This document shows positions 18,718 through 27,926 of a stretch of 64,000 nucleotides of DNA, one piece after another. This DNA is from Longimicrobiales bacterium. Lineage in GTDB: Bacteria > Gemmatimonadota > Gemmatimonadetes > Longimicrobiales > Gaopeijiaceae. The notes under the pieces are model-generated. The model was not told the origin of the DNA, made no database searches, and saw only the letters and a list, made by a program, of their open reading frames with translations. The translations under genes and the position numbers were made by a program. Every line of letters begins with the position of its first letter. Positions within the stretch are counted from its first letter, which is position 1. The stretch is from positions 62,001 through 126,000 of the forward strand of contig JAQWPM010000024.1 in NCBI GenBank assembly GCA_029245345.1, written 5' to 3'.

Positions 18718-19563
18718 CTATTGGGAGCTGTCGTACACGCGAAAGAAGGTGCTGTCTGCGCTGAATGCTGAGAAGATTCCAAGCGCTCCGCGGATGTTCG
18801 TCGGAGGTTCATTTAGGTCGCGGGAATCTTGGTTTCGGCCCTGATAGAGATCGGCGTATTCGTCGTTGACCCGATACAGCTTCAGACGATGCGTCCCGCT
18901 GTGGGTCAACGTAATCACCCGAACGTTCGAGCTGTCTGCGGCAGTGGGTTGCTGGATGAGACGAGGAGCGAACCGTGAGAAGATCGGGTTCGTTGGGAGG
19001 TTGACCGGATTCTCCTCGATGTTGTCGATGACGACGAAGTGCAACTGGCTTCCCGGGTTGTCCCAGCGTGCGATTAGCCCGCCCCCTAATCCGCCTTGGC
19101 CAGGTCGGCCTTGCCCTGGTGTTCCGAAGGTCGGAGCATCGATGGAGTCCGAAGACAGGTGAAGGCCGACGGGTGGATGAGGGACCGATGTTTCTGCCGT
19201 CGCGGTTCGGTCACCCACCGTGGCCTCCAACTGAAACACCTCACCGATTCCTATGTCGAGGCCAGTGCCGGGATAGTGGTAGTGGCCTGGCTGCCCTTCG
19301 GTCTCGATCAGCTCGAAGCGTACCGAGCTTCGAATCAGCGTGACCGTCGCGCCGGAGATAGGCTCAGCTGAAGCCGTCGAGTCCGCGTCTACTGCCAAGA
19401 CTCCTGAGACCGTGACGCCCGCCACCGGCTCGCCGGAAAAGAGGAAGGCTTGGACCACGAAGATGTCCGTGTCCCCAGGCACGAAGATCGTGTCTCCAGT
19501 ACATGCCCCCGTGAAGGCGAGCATGGCCATCAGATATCTGAGTCTCTTCGTCATTGTGCGCAT
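18718..19563 (-). CDS. DUF4249-type outer-membrane-associated lipoprotein
   Basis: A 281-residue lipoprotein (lipobox LAFTGACTG). I start at the ATG at 19563, two bases after the upstream receptor's stop; the longer open frame overlaps that receptor gene and lacks signal character. The opening block PGDTDIFVVQAFLFSGEPV followed by short beta-rich segments matches DUF4249 proteins, which usually accompany carboxypeptidase-regulatory-domain TonB receptors as here. A Gly/Gln-rich loop (GTPGQGRPGQGGLGGG) lies near the middle. It probably partners the receptor in uptake at the outer membrane. Confidence 0.75.
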   Translation of the reverse strand: MRTMTKRLRYLMAMLAFTGACTGDTIFVPGDTDIFVVQAFLFSGEPVAGVTVSGVLAVDADSTASAEPISGATVTLIRSSVRFELIETEGQPGHYHYPGTGLDIGIGEVFQLEATVGDRTATAETSVPHPPVGLHLSSDSIDAPTFGTPGQGRPGQGGLGGGLIARWDNPGSQLHFVVIDNIEENPVNLPTNPIFSRFAPRLIQQPTAADSSNVRVITLTHSGTHRLKLYRVNDEYADLYQGRNQDSRDLNEPPTNIRGALGIFSAFSADSTFFRVYDSSQ

Positions 19564-19565
19564 CT

Positions 19566-22022
19566 TTAGCGTATTCCAATGCGGAGGCCGATGCTCGGCG
19601 TGAACCCAAGCGTCGTCACGTCTGTCACCAACATCGGCAGTTCTGAGAGGTCGAACTGCCGATACCAAATGTTGTTGCGGCCGTAGGCGTTGAAGAGCGA
19701 GAAATTGAGCTCGTAGAACATCGTTGCGGTCTCAAAACGACGCGTCGCTGACACGTCCAGACGATGGTATTCAGGCAATCGTTCACCATTTTTCTCGCCC
19801 ACGTGGATGTAGCTCAGCGAGCGCCCGTCCAGGAGTTTGATGGGGTACTGAGCCTCAGGTACGGTATACGGTTTACCCGATCCGTAGACCCAAGTACTCG
19901 CTAGGGTCCACGGTCCCGCCTGGTACGACGCCACGGTCTTAACCTCGTGTCTTTGATCGTGGCTCGCGGGGAAGGGGATGCCCTGGTTGAAGTTCGCCAG
20001 TTCGTAGTTCACCTCCGCCAGCGTGTAGCTGACCCAGCCCGTGAGCCGTCCCGTTTTCTTCTGGAGAAGGAACTCGATACCCTGGGCCTCACCGGTGCCT
20101 TGGAAGAAAAGATCCGTCAGGGATTGCCCCGGCTGCTGACGTGCGCGGGTCGAGAATTGAGACACCCCTTCGAGGTCTTTCTGGTACGCCTCGACATCGA
20201 AGAGATAGTCGTCAGACTCCCAGCTGATTCCGAGGATTCTGTGCTCCGCGAACGATGGGTCGATCTGATTGCCAGCCATCACCCAGAAGTCGCGACTGCC
20301 TTCGAGCACATCCTCGTTTTCTACGCGCTTCACGAATTGGTTGTAACGGCCCCAAGCACCCTTCAGGCGGACTCCGTCCATGACGGTGAGTTGCGCCGAA
20401 GCGCGTGGCTCCCAGTAGACCTGATCGGTGCGGTCGTAGTCCGAGGCCCGCATGCCGACTGTGACGTCGATTCGGTCCGAAGGCAGCCATCGGTGCTGGG
20501 CGTAGGCAGAAGTGAGCGTGCCGGCGCCGCCTAGGTCGAGCGCCCCACGGATGGAATCGCCCTGGACCTGTTGGAAGCTGTACGCGACGTCCGTCGCCGT
20601 ACTCTGAAATCCGAAAGTCACGTCCGACGCCTGTGCGGGTCTCCAGCTGTTGTCGAGACGGACTGTGAAGTCCTTCACGTCGTTGTCTTCTCGGAAGCCC
20701 CGTGTGAATTGAGTAGCCGCAACATCTAGGGCGGCCTCGCTGAAATACTCTGAGTAGGCGACCAGGGCATCACTGGTGAAGCGAGAACTCCAAGCACGTG
20801 ACCAGCGTCCGCTCACACCTTGGTTTCCCCAGTTCGATTGATCAACGCGGTCTGGGGTTTGGCGAGTCTGGCCATTCGGAGCCGTAATCTGCTGTCCGAC
20901 GGCTGACTCATTGAGATCGTCTTTTCCGGCGTAGAGTGAGATCGCAAGCACGTCGGATTGAGTCGGCGTGTAGGTGAGCTTCGAGTTGAGGTCGTAGAAG
21001 TAGAAGCTGGGTTGGATCGAGGTCTGTTGGATGTTGCCGAATCCGCCTCGGCCGCCCCGCCCACCCTGACCGGGTCCGGGAGTCGGAGCCTCCTCTTCCG
21101 CACCCTGAAGTGTGTTGAAGATCCCGTTGTACAGACCCGTCTGGACGAGGTCCGTGTATGATCGGCGGGCCGAGATGAGCCAGGACCCTTTGCCACCCAA
21201 GGGGATCTCAGCCACGGCTCGTGCGCTAAGTAGATTCATGCCGCCGGACATGTTGAAGCTCTCATTGTCGCCGGATTTCCCGACCATCTCGACCACGCTC
21301 GATGTACGGCCGCCGTACTGGGCGGGAAAGCCCCCTTTGAAGAGCCGTACGTCTTTGATCGCGTCTGCGTTGAAAGCGCTGAACACGCCGAAGAAATGGT
21401 CGACGTGATAGACCGTCATGCCGTCCAATAGTACGAGGTTCTCATCTGGCGTTCCCCCGCGAATGAACAGCCCCGAAGTGGCGTCGTTCGTGCCCCCAAC
21501 GCCCGGCAACAGTTGCAGGGCCCGAAACACATCTGTCTCGCCCAGCGATGGCAGGGCACTCAACTTCCGCGGGGAGATCGTGATGGTGCTGACCTCCCGT
21601 GCGGCCTGGACGATGTCGGTATTCGTCTCCACCGTGACGCCCTCGAGTTCGATGGCATCCGGAGCCATGAGTACACTCAGCAGACTCGCACTCCCGCCGC
21701 CGATCTCGAGCTCGAAAGTCGAGTAGCCGAGGTACTCGACCCTCAGGATGTGCGGTCCCTCAGTGACGTTCACCAAAGTGAAGCGCCCGAACTCGTCGGT
21801 GAGTGATCGATACGACTCGCCGACTAGGGAGACCACCGCGTTCGGTAGGGCCTCGTTGTTGAGGGAGTCGCGTACCGTGCCCGTCAGGTCCACGGGCGAC
21901 TGAGCGCTCAAAGGCGCCATGTGTCCGAATACAACAAACAAGGCAGACAGGACTCCGAGCCACCACTTGAGGCTGGGTGTCCGCCCCTGTGGAGGCGTTG
22001 CACTAGAACAGCGCTGCTCCAT
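19566..22022 (-). CDS. TonB-dependent receptor with carboxypeptidase-regulatory-like domain
   Basis: An 818-residue outer-membrane receptor. A signal peptide ends near APLSAQ (about residue 41). A CarboxypepD_reg-like domain follows (VDLTGTVRDSLNNEALPNAV), then a plug with LPSLGETDVFRALQLLPGV and SGLFIRGGTPDENLVLLDG, and a beta-barrel ending in the aromatic-rich strand GFTPSIGLRIGIR. A Gly/Arg insert (PGPGQGGRGGRGGFGN) sits in a barrel loop. It is co-transcribed with the downstream DUF4249 lipoprotein. The ligand is unknown. Confidence 0.93.
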   Translation of the reverse strand: MEQRCSSATPPQGRTPSLKWWLGVLSALFVVFGHMAPLSAQSPVDLTGTVRDSLNNEALPNAVVSLVGESYRSLTDEFGRFTLVNVTEGPHILRVEYLGYSTFELEIGGGSASLLSVLMAPDAIELEGVTVETNTDIVQAAREVSTITISPRKLSALPSLGETDVFRALQLLPGVGGTNDATSGLFIRGGTPDENLVLLDGMTVYHVDHFFGVFSAFNADAIKDVRLFKGGFPAQYGGRTSSVVEMVGKSGDNESFNMSGGMNLLSARAVAEIPLGGKGSWLISARRSYTDLVQTGLYNGIFNTLQGAEEEAPTPGPGQGGRGGRGGFGNIQQTSIQPSFYFYDLNSKLTYTPTQSDVLAISLYAGKDDLNESAVGQQITAPNGQTRQTPDRVDQSNWGNQGVSGRWSRAWSSRFTSDALVAYSEYFSEAALDVAATQFTRGFREDNDVKDFTVRLDNSWRPAQASDVTFGFQSTATDVAYSFQQVQGDSIRGALDLGGAGTLTSAYAQHRWLPSDRIDVTVGMRASDYDRTDQVYWEPRASAQLTVMDGVRLKGAWGRYNQFVKRVENEDVLEGSRDFWVMAGNQIDPSFAEHRILGISWESDDYLFDVEAYQKDLEGVSQFSTRARQQPGQSLTDLFFQGTGEAQGIEFLLQKKTGRLTGWVSYTLAEVNYELANFNQGIPFPASHDQRHEVKTVASYQAGPWTLASTWVYGSGKPYTVPEAQYPIKLLDGRSLSYIHVGEKNGERLPEYHRLDVSATRRFETATMFYELNFSLFNAYGRNNIWYRQFDLSELPMLVTDVTTLGFTPSIGLRIGIR

Positions 22023-22258
22023 CGATTTCTCCGATTGTCATCACTAGCAGTGAGCGCACCCCACCCAGTGCCTCGCCGACCCTATCCTCCGGGTCGCCGA
22101 CACCGTTGCCGCTGACTGGAGATGTATGACGCCGTTGTTGCGTGGATCCACACACGTCTCATGTTTTTGCTAGATGCGTTTGGCCGGAGTTCGTTAAAGG
22201 GTGCCCGACCGTGTCCCCGGGATCTGCCTTCCTTCAGCAGGTATCGACGCCCACGTGG

Positions 22259-22594
22259 ATGATGGGGAGTATGATGTGGAGCGCGCTCGCGCTGACGTTG
22301 ATGTTCCCCCTGGGCGCCGCCGCTCAGAGCCCTGAGGACCGTGCCGGTGCAGAACGTGCCGTGCTCGACTATTGGGAAGACTTCTACGAAGGCTCGACCG
22401 AAAAGCTCTGTCGTGGAGTACGTCCGGACGTGCTTAAGTTCGGCTTCTCTATGCGGGACGGAGAGTACCACCGGAGCCCGATGTCCTTCGGCGAGATGCT
22501 CCAGTGCGCGACGAGCGTGAAGAAGTCCGGCCGATTCCCAGGTGCGGATGCGCCGAAGCGTGCGGAACTACTCGACGTTCTCGATCAGACCGCT
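22259..22594 (+). pseudogene. Truncated secreted lumazine-binding-like (NTF2-fold) protein
   Basis: A signal peptide (SALALTLMFPLGAAA) leads into the start of a nuclear-transport-factor-2-like/'putative lumazine-binding' domain: RAVLDYWEDFYEGSTEKL, VRPDVLKFGF and the block ending DVLDQTA. In the family this last block is followed by a further strand pair (Trp-Gly-x-Asp-Tyr type). Here the family sequence stops at about 22594 and a permease sequence begins in another frame. The original reading frame runs on to a stop at 22625-22627. The exact start among clustered ATGs (22259-22276) is uncertain. Confidence 0.7.
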
Positions 22595-22595
22595 T

Positions 22596-22976
22596 GGCTC
22601 GCTCCTCACCATCTTCGGGATTGCTGAACTCTTCTTGGCTGCCGTGGGTCTCTACGGTGTCATGTCGTTTTCGGTGAACCAACGACGCCAAGAGATGGGT
22701 GTGCGCATGGCTCTGATCCGTGGTGCCAAGCAGCTCAGCATCGGGATGGTGCTCGGTATTGGGCTAGGATGCTTACTCGCGGGTCCCCTGAGCGTTGTCA
22801 CGTTCGGCGTAGAGACCACTGATGTGACTGCGTACGCCATGATCGTTCTGACGCTGGGTGCGGCAGGCATGCTCGCCACGATCATTCCAGCGATCTCGGC
22901 TACCCGCACAAATCCTGTGGAGGCGATGCGGCCCGATCTTTTTGCAGCTTCGGCCGAACCCTCACCTAACGCGTGA
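22596..22976 (+). pseudogene. C-terminal fragment of an FtsX-like ABC transporter permease
   Basis: Coding from GSLLTIFGIAELFLAAVGLY onward matches the last quarter of MacB/ADOP-type permeases: three hydrophobic helices, the VNQRRQEMGVRMAL block after the first, and the terminal ATRTNPVEAMRPD motif. The N-terminal membrane segment and the long periplasmic domain are missing. It begins precisely where the lumazine-like fragment ends, and its 3' end overlaps the convergent hydrolase gene by 11 bases. Probably non-functional. Confidence 0.75.
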
Positions 22977-24237
22977 GCGCCTCCACCACGGCACGCTGCA
23001 GCGTGCCCACATCTGGGTACTCCCCGCCAGCATCCACTCCGCCGTTCTGGCGATTGGTAAGCAGTACGATCGCCAAGTCCTGACTTGGCACACCCATGAC
23101 GAACGTTCCGGTGAAGCCGGTGTGCCCAAAGCTTCCTTCCAGAGCATAGGGCGGGTTCTGCCATCCGAGTGCCTGGTCGTTCCCAGTGGTGGCGAGGAAC
23201 CGATCGATGACGTCATCGGAGATGAATGCCCCGTCGCCGTGTCGACCGTCATCCAACAACAGTTCGAGAAGCACGCTCAGGTCGGACGCCGTGGAGAAGA
23301 GGCCCGCATGGCCAGCCACACCACCAAAGGCATGGTGCGCATTCCCGTCGTTCACCTCACCTGTGAGTGAATACTCCCTCCAGTCGTCCCAGGCGGTCGG
23401 GTCTCCCTCGATCTGATATCCGAAGTCGGCTTCATAGACCATACGCCGCTCGAACGGATTCCCGTGTGAGGTGGTTGCATAGGGCCCGCGGGTCGGGAGA
23501 TAGCCCGTAGTTCTCAATCCGAGAGGCGTGTATACCTCGTCCGCCACGAAGTCGTTGAGCGGCTTGCCCGATACATGCTCGACGATCCTGCCCAGAAGTA
23601 TGAAGCCGAAGTCCGAGTAGTGGCGTTCAGCCCCCGGGGTCCAAGCGAGCGGTAGCTCGCGAATGTAGGCGTACGCTTCATCTGCGTTGTCAGCGTGGTA
23701 GTACGTCGGCTTCCACTGCTCTAAGCCTGATCGGTGGGTGAGTAGGTGGGTGATCGTGATGGCTTCCTTACCGCCCCCAGCGAAGTCGGTGAGGTACCGA
23801 CTCACGGGTGCCTCGAGGTCTATGTCCCCCCGATCTGTGAGCACCATCATCGCCATCGTCGTCGCCATCACCTTTGTAACGGATGCCAGATCGAATACGG
23901 TCGCGACCGTCATTGGCACCGGCGTAGGCAGCCCGGAAAGGCCGGCACCAGGCGCCGCGGCATCAAATGATGGCGGGTACTGACCCACTCCGAAGTCGAA
24001 GCGTTCCGCGAATCCGTAAGATTGCTCCCACTCGACCTCTCCTCCACGGGTGACCCGTAACACGGCACCGGTCACCCGTCCCGCATCAACCCAGTCCGCG
24101 ACCGCGGAGTCCGCCGAAAACAGACCTGAGGCCGCGCCGACTGAGGAAGGTGACGTCCCTTCCCGTGGAACTTCGGAGGTGCACCCAAAGCCCAGGGCTA
24201 CGAGGAACAATGGGGAGAGCCGAGAGAATGTTGTCAT
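22966..24237 (-). CDS. Beta-lactamase-family serine hydrolase lipoprotein
   Basis: A 423-residue serine beta-lactamase/penicillin-binding-like hydrolase (class C/esterase type). Lipobox at FLVALGFGC (Cys19). Catalytic motifs are S119-V-T-K122, Tyr in ERHYSDFGF in place of YxN, and a C-terminal HTGF block (GSFGHTGFTGTFV). Such exported proteins act as D-aminopeptidases, esterases or cell-wall hydrolases; the sequence does not decide which. Confidence 0.88.
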   Translation of the reverse strand: MTTFSRLSPLFLVALGFGCTSEVPREGTSPSSVGAASGLFSADSAVADWVDAGRVTGAVLRVTRGGEVEWEQSYGFAERFDFGVGQYPPSFDAAAPGAGLSGLPTPVPMTVATVFDLASVTKVMATTMAMMVLTDRGDIDLEAPVSRYLTDFAGGGKEAITITHLLTHRSGLEQWKPTYYHADNADEAYAYIRELPLAWTPGAERHYSDFGFILLGRIVEHVSGKPLNDFVADEVYTPLGLRTTGYLPTRGPYATTSHGNPFERRMVYEADFGYQIEGDPTAWDDWREYSLTGEVNDGNAHHAFGGVAGHAGLFSTASDLSVLLELLLDDGRHGDGAFISDDVIDRFLATTGNDQALGWQNPPYALEGSFGHTGFTGTFVMGVPSQDLAIVLLTNRQNGGVDAGGEYPDVGTLQRAVVEALTR

Positions 24238-24256
24238 ACGAGAATCATAGTTCCGG

Positions 24257-25042
24257 TCAGTGCCCCAACGCCTCTAGCACAACGTCGTGCAGCAGCCCGT
24301 TCGAGCTGATCCCCGAGCCACCATGAACGGTCTCTTCGCGCTCAAAGGTCGTGAACCTCCCTCCCGCTTCCCGCGCGATCGTCAAAAATGGACCGGCGTC
24401 CCATGAGGCCATCTGTGGATCTACCTGAGCCTCAATGCGTCCAGTGGCCACGAGCGCGTGCCCGTAGCAATCGCCCCAGGTGCGCGAAAAAGCACACTGT
24501 CGCTGCAAGCGACGCCACCCCTCGCCTTCGGGGAGCGACAGAATCCGCTCTACGTCGGTCGTACAAATCACAGCGTCTTCTAACCGGCTGACGGAAGAGA
24601 CCGCACAAGGCGTGCTGTTCAAGAAGCAGCCGTGACCTTCACCGGCTGCCACGGTTTCGCGTAGTGGGGGGAAGTGGGCGACGCCCACCGCACTCTCTCC
24701 GTCGATCTCGATCCCGATGAGGACTCCGTAGAGCGGCACGCCACGCATGAACGAACGCGTCGCATCGATCGGATCGAGGATCCACCGCACCCGAGCACCT
24801 GCATTGGACTCGCCGTACTCCTCGCCCAGAATCGAGTGCTCGGGGTAGCGTGCCTCCACCTTCGCCCGAATCAGTTCCTCGGCTTGTTTGTCGGCGATGG
24901 TCACAGGGGAACCATCCCCTTTCGCGTCGTGCCCCACGATGCCGCCGAAATACTTGAGCGTTAGGTCACCGGCTTCGTGGGCCAATTCAGTCGCGAACGC
25001 CAACAGATCGCCGATCTCTTGGCGGGACCGTTCGTCACTCAT
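24257..25042 (-). CDS. Inositol-monophosphatase-family phosphatase (HisN-like)
   Basis: A 261-residue Mg-dependent phosphatase of the IMPase superfamily. Metal-site motifs: the residues around ILGEEYGE, DPIDATRSFMRGVPLYG (canonical DPIDGT with Ala for Gly) and the C-terminal ASWDAGPFLTIAREAGG. The VTIADKQAEELIR opening and the single-domain size fit histidinol-phosphatase HisN or IMPase, which cannot be separated by eye. It is preceded on the same strand by the decayed GAF gene. Confidence 0.85.
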   Translation of the reverse strand: MSDERSRQEIGDLLAFATELAHEAGDLTLKYFGGIVGHDAKGDGSPVTIADKQAEELIRAKVEARYPEHSILGEEYGESNAGARVRWILDPIDATRSFMRGVPLYGVLIGIEIDGESAVGVAHFPPLRETVAAGEGHGCFLNSTPCAVSSVSRLEDAVICTTDVERILSLPEGEGWRRLQRQCAFSRTWGDCYGHALVATGRIEAQVDPQMASWDAGPFLTIAREAGGRFTTFEREETVHGGSGISSNGLLHDVVLEALGH

Positions 25043-25075
25043 GGGATGTCGTTTTGGAAGGTGTCTAGGGGCCGG

Positions 25076-25489
25076 TCAGGTGCCGGATCGTCGCGAGTCA
25101 GGACGTTGGGCCTTCGCGGAGCACATGTCCATGTCTGCCGCCACCCGTTCAGTCAGACGGCCTACGTAGAGTCGTGCGCCGTCCAGTCCCAAGACCAGCA
25201 ACGACTCTGAGTCCAGGTCCTTGGTAAGCAACACCATCTTTGGGGTGCGGGTCACCTCGAAAGCCGAGCCACGATAGGAGATGTCCGACCGCTTTGCCAC
25301 GCCTCGACCCTGGTCGTACAACGCGATGCAGAAGCCCGACGCCTCGAGCACGCTCGCGGTCTCCCGGTGGATCGCTGCGAACAGGTCCTCAGAAGAGAGG
25401 GTGCCCGAAAGCGTACGGCTCGTATCGAGGAGCACTCAATAGTGTTCGTCGACGCTTGATTGACCCGTTCGGACTTCGGGTGAGGGCAT
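25076..25489 (-). pseudogene. Decayed GAF-domain gene with in-frame TGA
   Basis: The ATG at 25489 opens a 17-codon stretch (MPSPEVRTG...VDEHY). A TGA at 25436-25438 follows, and the same frame then continues VLLDTSRTLSGTLSSEDLF, ETASVLEASGFCIALYDQ, the start of a GAF sensor domain. After about 60 residues the match becomes patchy (RGSAFEVTRTPK, SLLVLGLDGARL) and the protein ends without the rest of a GAF domain or any output domain. Probably a relic of a GAF-containing signalling protein. Confidence 0.6.
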
Positions 25490-25629
25490 GAGCGATGGGA
25501 CTCCTGGGACGGCCGGGGGAGACGATCGCCGTGGTTGGTGCTTCGATGCCCCAGTAATTAGGACGGGTCCACCGAGCCTCACAACAAGAAACACCTACCC
25601 GGTGCTCCTAATCCTTGAACCTTAAGGCG

Positions 25630-26379
25630 TCAGCTGTCGCCCGAGCGATCGATGAAATGACCGATTTCATACCCGATCCCACGTAATAACTTGGCTTCAC
25701 GAAGGTCGGGTTCCGCGCGCATGATGATGGTGCGGAGTGTGCGCATTACAGCAGCAGGTTCACGGGCCTTGAAGAATTCGATCCGCCCGAGACCAGCCTC
25801 GATCACCTCGAAGGTCGTTTCCAGTTCTTCTTGCGTAGGGGGACGGGTCGCGCGGCGGCCCACCGGGAGTTCGTCTTCGCCCCCGTCTGCGGCCATGAAC
25901 ATCTCGTAGCCGAGCACGAGGAAGGCCTGGGCGAGGTTCAGGCTCGAATAGTCGGGGTCTGTGGGGATGATCGTGACCGCGTGACAGAGGTCGAGACCCT
26001 CGTTGGTGAGTCCGCGATCCTCGCGTCCCATGAGGATGGCGACCTTCCCCTCTTTGAGGCGTTCGCTCACTCGTTCGGCGGCCTCGCGTGGGCGCACGTA
26101 AGCCCGCCCGGCGGTTCGAGCCCTCGCGGTGGTCCCCACGATGAACGACACATCAGAGACAGCGTCGGCGAGCGTGTCATGGATGGTCGCCGCCTCGACG
26201 ATGTGTTCGCTACGGTGAGCGATGCCCCCGATCCGCCATCCGTCGAACTCGTCGGGATTCACGAGACGAAGCGAGGGGATACCGAAGTTCATCATCACCC
26301 GGATGACTCCGGCGATGTTCACGAGGTCCTTGGGGTGATCCAGGACAACCACGACGTTGGCAAGCGGCGAATCAGACAG
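25630..26379 (-). CDS. trmJ: TrmH/SpoU-family RNA 2'-O-methyltransferase (TrmJ-like)
   Basis: A SAM-dependent ribose methyltransferase of the SPOUT fold. The trefoil-knot motifs are VLDHPKDLVNIAGVIRVMMNF, ILMGREDRGLTNEGLDLC and IIPTDPDYSSLNLAQA, and a C-terminal helical tail fits tRNA Cm/Um32 methylase TrmJ. The first ATG/GTG/TTG in frame (GTG at 26352) falls inside the first conserved strand. A CTG at 26379, preceded at good spacing by GGGGAG (near 26386-26391), gives the fuller N-terminus LSDSPLANVVVVLDHP, so I favour a CTG start. It follows tatA closely on the same strand. Confidence 0.85.
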   Translation of the reverse strand: MSDSPLANVVVVLDHPKDLVNIAGVIRVMMNFGIPSLRLVNPDEFDGWRIGGIAHRSEHIVEAATIHDTLADAVSDVSFIVGTTARARTAGRAYVRPREAAERVSERLKEGKVAILMGREDRGLTNEGLDLCHAVTIIPTDPDYSSLNLAQAFLVLGYEMFMAADGGEDELPVGRRATRPPTQEELETTFEVIEAGLGRIEFFKAREPAAVMRTLRTIIMRAEPDLREAKLLRGIGYEIGHFIDRSGDS

Positions 26380-26390
26380 GGCAGTCTCCC

Positions 26391-26573
26391 CTACTCGTCC
26401 CCGTCTTCGGGATCGCTCAGCTCCCCCTTGAAATTCCGAATACCCGCGCCGAGTCCGCGAGCCAAGAGCGGCAGCTTCTTCGCCCCGAAAAGTACCATCA
26501 CGATGCCGAGCACCAGCAGAATCTCCCAGAACCCAAATGTGATGAGTCCCAGGGAGGGGATCATATAACTCAT
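26391..26573 (-). CDS. tatA: Twin-arginine translocase subunit TatA/E
   Basis: A 60-residue Sec-independent translocase component: a short periplasmic start, one transmembrane helix (FWEILLVLGIVMVL), then the hallmark FGAKKLPLLARGLG amphipathic helix and an acidic tail. The start overlaps the acyl-CoA dehydrogenase stop as ATGA. No tatC lies beside it. Confidence 0.92.
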   Translation of the reverse strand: MSYMIPSLGLITFGFWEILLVLGIVMVLFGAKKLPLLARGLGAGIRNFKGELSDPEDGDE

Positions 26574-27733
26574 CTCATGAGCACCTTGGCAATGGTCTGT
26601 TTTTGCATGTTGGACGTGCCTTCGTAGATCGTGCCGACCTTCGCATCACGATAGAGCTTTTCCACCGGATATTCCTTGGTGAAGCCGTACCCACCGTGAA
26701 GGTCGATGCACATGGATGCCACACGTTGGGCCATCTCAGAAGCGTAGAGCTTCGCCATGGCAGCCTGGGTGAGGAAGGGCTGACCGGCGTCTTTGAGGCG
26801 CGCAGCGTTGTAGACCAGCAGTCGAGCCGCTTCGATCTCGGTCACCATTTCTGCGAGTTGGAACTGGACGCCCTGGAATGACCCGATCGCTCTCCCGAAC
26901 TGCTCGCGTTCCTTTACGTAGCGGACGGTGTGGTTCAACGCACCCTGGGCCAGCCCGAGCATCTGAGCTCCGATCCCGATTCGGCCCTCGTTGAGTGTCT
27001 CGATCGCGGTCTTATATCCGCAACCCACTTCGCCGAGCACGTTCTCAGGAGAGATTCGGACGTTGTCGAAGAGCAATTCAGTTGTGGAGGACGCACGGAT
27101 GCCGAGCTTGTCTTCCTTCTTACCCACCGTGAAGCCGTCGAAGGCCTTCTCGACAACGAATGCTGTGATGCCCTTGTAGCCCGCATCTGTATCGACGGTC
27201 GCGAACACGATGAAGATCTCGGCTTCGTTTCCGTTTGTGATCCACAGCTTCTGACCGTTGAGCACCCAGTCATTGCCGTCCTGAGTGGCACGGCACGTGA
27301 GGGCGAAGGCGTCAGAGCCGCTTCCAGCTTCAGAGAGCGCGTACGCACCAATACTGCCGGTGGCCAGCATCGGCATGTACTTGGCTTTCAGTTCCTCGGA
27401 ACCCCAGCGGGTGAACGCGTTCACGACCAAGGTGTTCTGCACGTCCACCAACACGCCGATGGACGGGTCGACGCGTGAGAGTTCCTCCACCACCAAAATG
27501 GATGTGAAAAAATCCGCACCGGTGCCGCCGTACATCTCAGGGATCTCGATGCCCATGAGACCGAGCTCAAAGAGCTGTTGGATAATGCCCGCGTCTATCT
27601 GCTGGGCTTCGTCCATCTCCCTCACCTTCGGGGCGATCTCGGCCGTCGCGAAATCACGCACGGCCTCCTGGAACATCTGCTCCTGCTCACTCAGAGTTGT
27701 GAGGGCAGGCTGGGTGTCAGTAATGAGCGACAT
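26570..27733 (-). CDS. Acyl-CoA dehydrogenase
   Basis: A 387-residue FAD-dependent acyl-CoA dehydrogenase. I use the ATG at 27733 (MSLITDTQPAL), which gives the normal family length; the frame is open further upstream but non-family. Signatures: MYGGTGADFFTSILVVEELS, YALSEAGSGSDAF (FAD and substrate site), WITNGNEAEIFIVFA, and the catalytic-Glu region HGGYGFTKEYPVEKLYRDAK near the C-terminus. Short- or branched-chain substrates are likely. It is first in a transcript with tatA and trmJ. Confidence 0.92.
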   Translation of the reverse strand: MSLITDTQPALTTLSEQEQMFQEAVRDFATAEIAPKVREMDEAQQIDAGIIQQLFELGLMGIEIPEMYGGTGADFFTSILVVEELSRVDPSIGVLVDVQNTLVVNAFTRWGSEELKAKYMPMLATGSIGAYALSEAGSGSDAFALTCRATQDGNDWVLNGQKLWITNGNEAEIFIVFATVDTDAGYKGITAFVVEKAFDGFTVGKKEDKLGIRASSTTELLFDNVRISPENVLGEVGCGYKTAIETLNEGRIGIGAQMLGLAQGALNHTVRYVKEREQFGRAIGSFQGVQFQLAEMVTEIEAARLLVYNAARLKDAGQPFLTQAAMAKLYASEMAQRVASMCIDLHGGYGFTKEYPVEKLYRDAKVGTIYEGTSNMQKQTIAKVLMR

Positions 27734-27926
27734 GCGTCTACATCTTCTGTACGGTGGTACTGAGCTGTTGGTCGCTACTCCGGAATCGGACGGGATAGCA
27801 CAACAATCTAATCCTACGAGGCCCTGCGCGCCCGTGCTTGGGCCCAGTGCCTCAATCCGTCGGGGAGTTTGAGCTTCGTGCGGATCGGCATCTATGGCGG
27901 AGGGTGGGAATGAGGAGCCCCGATAA

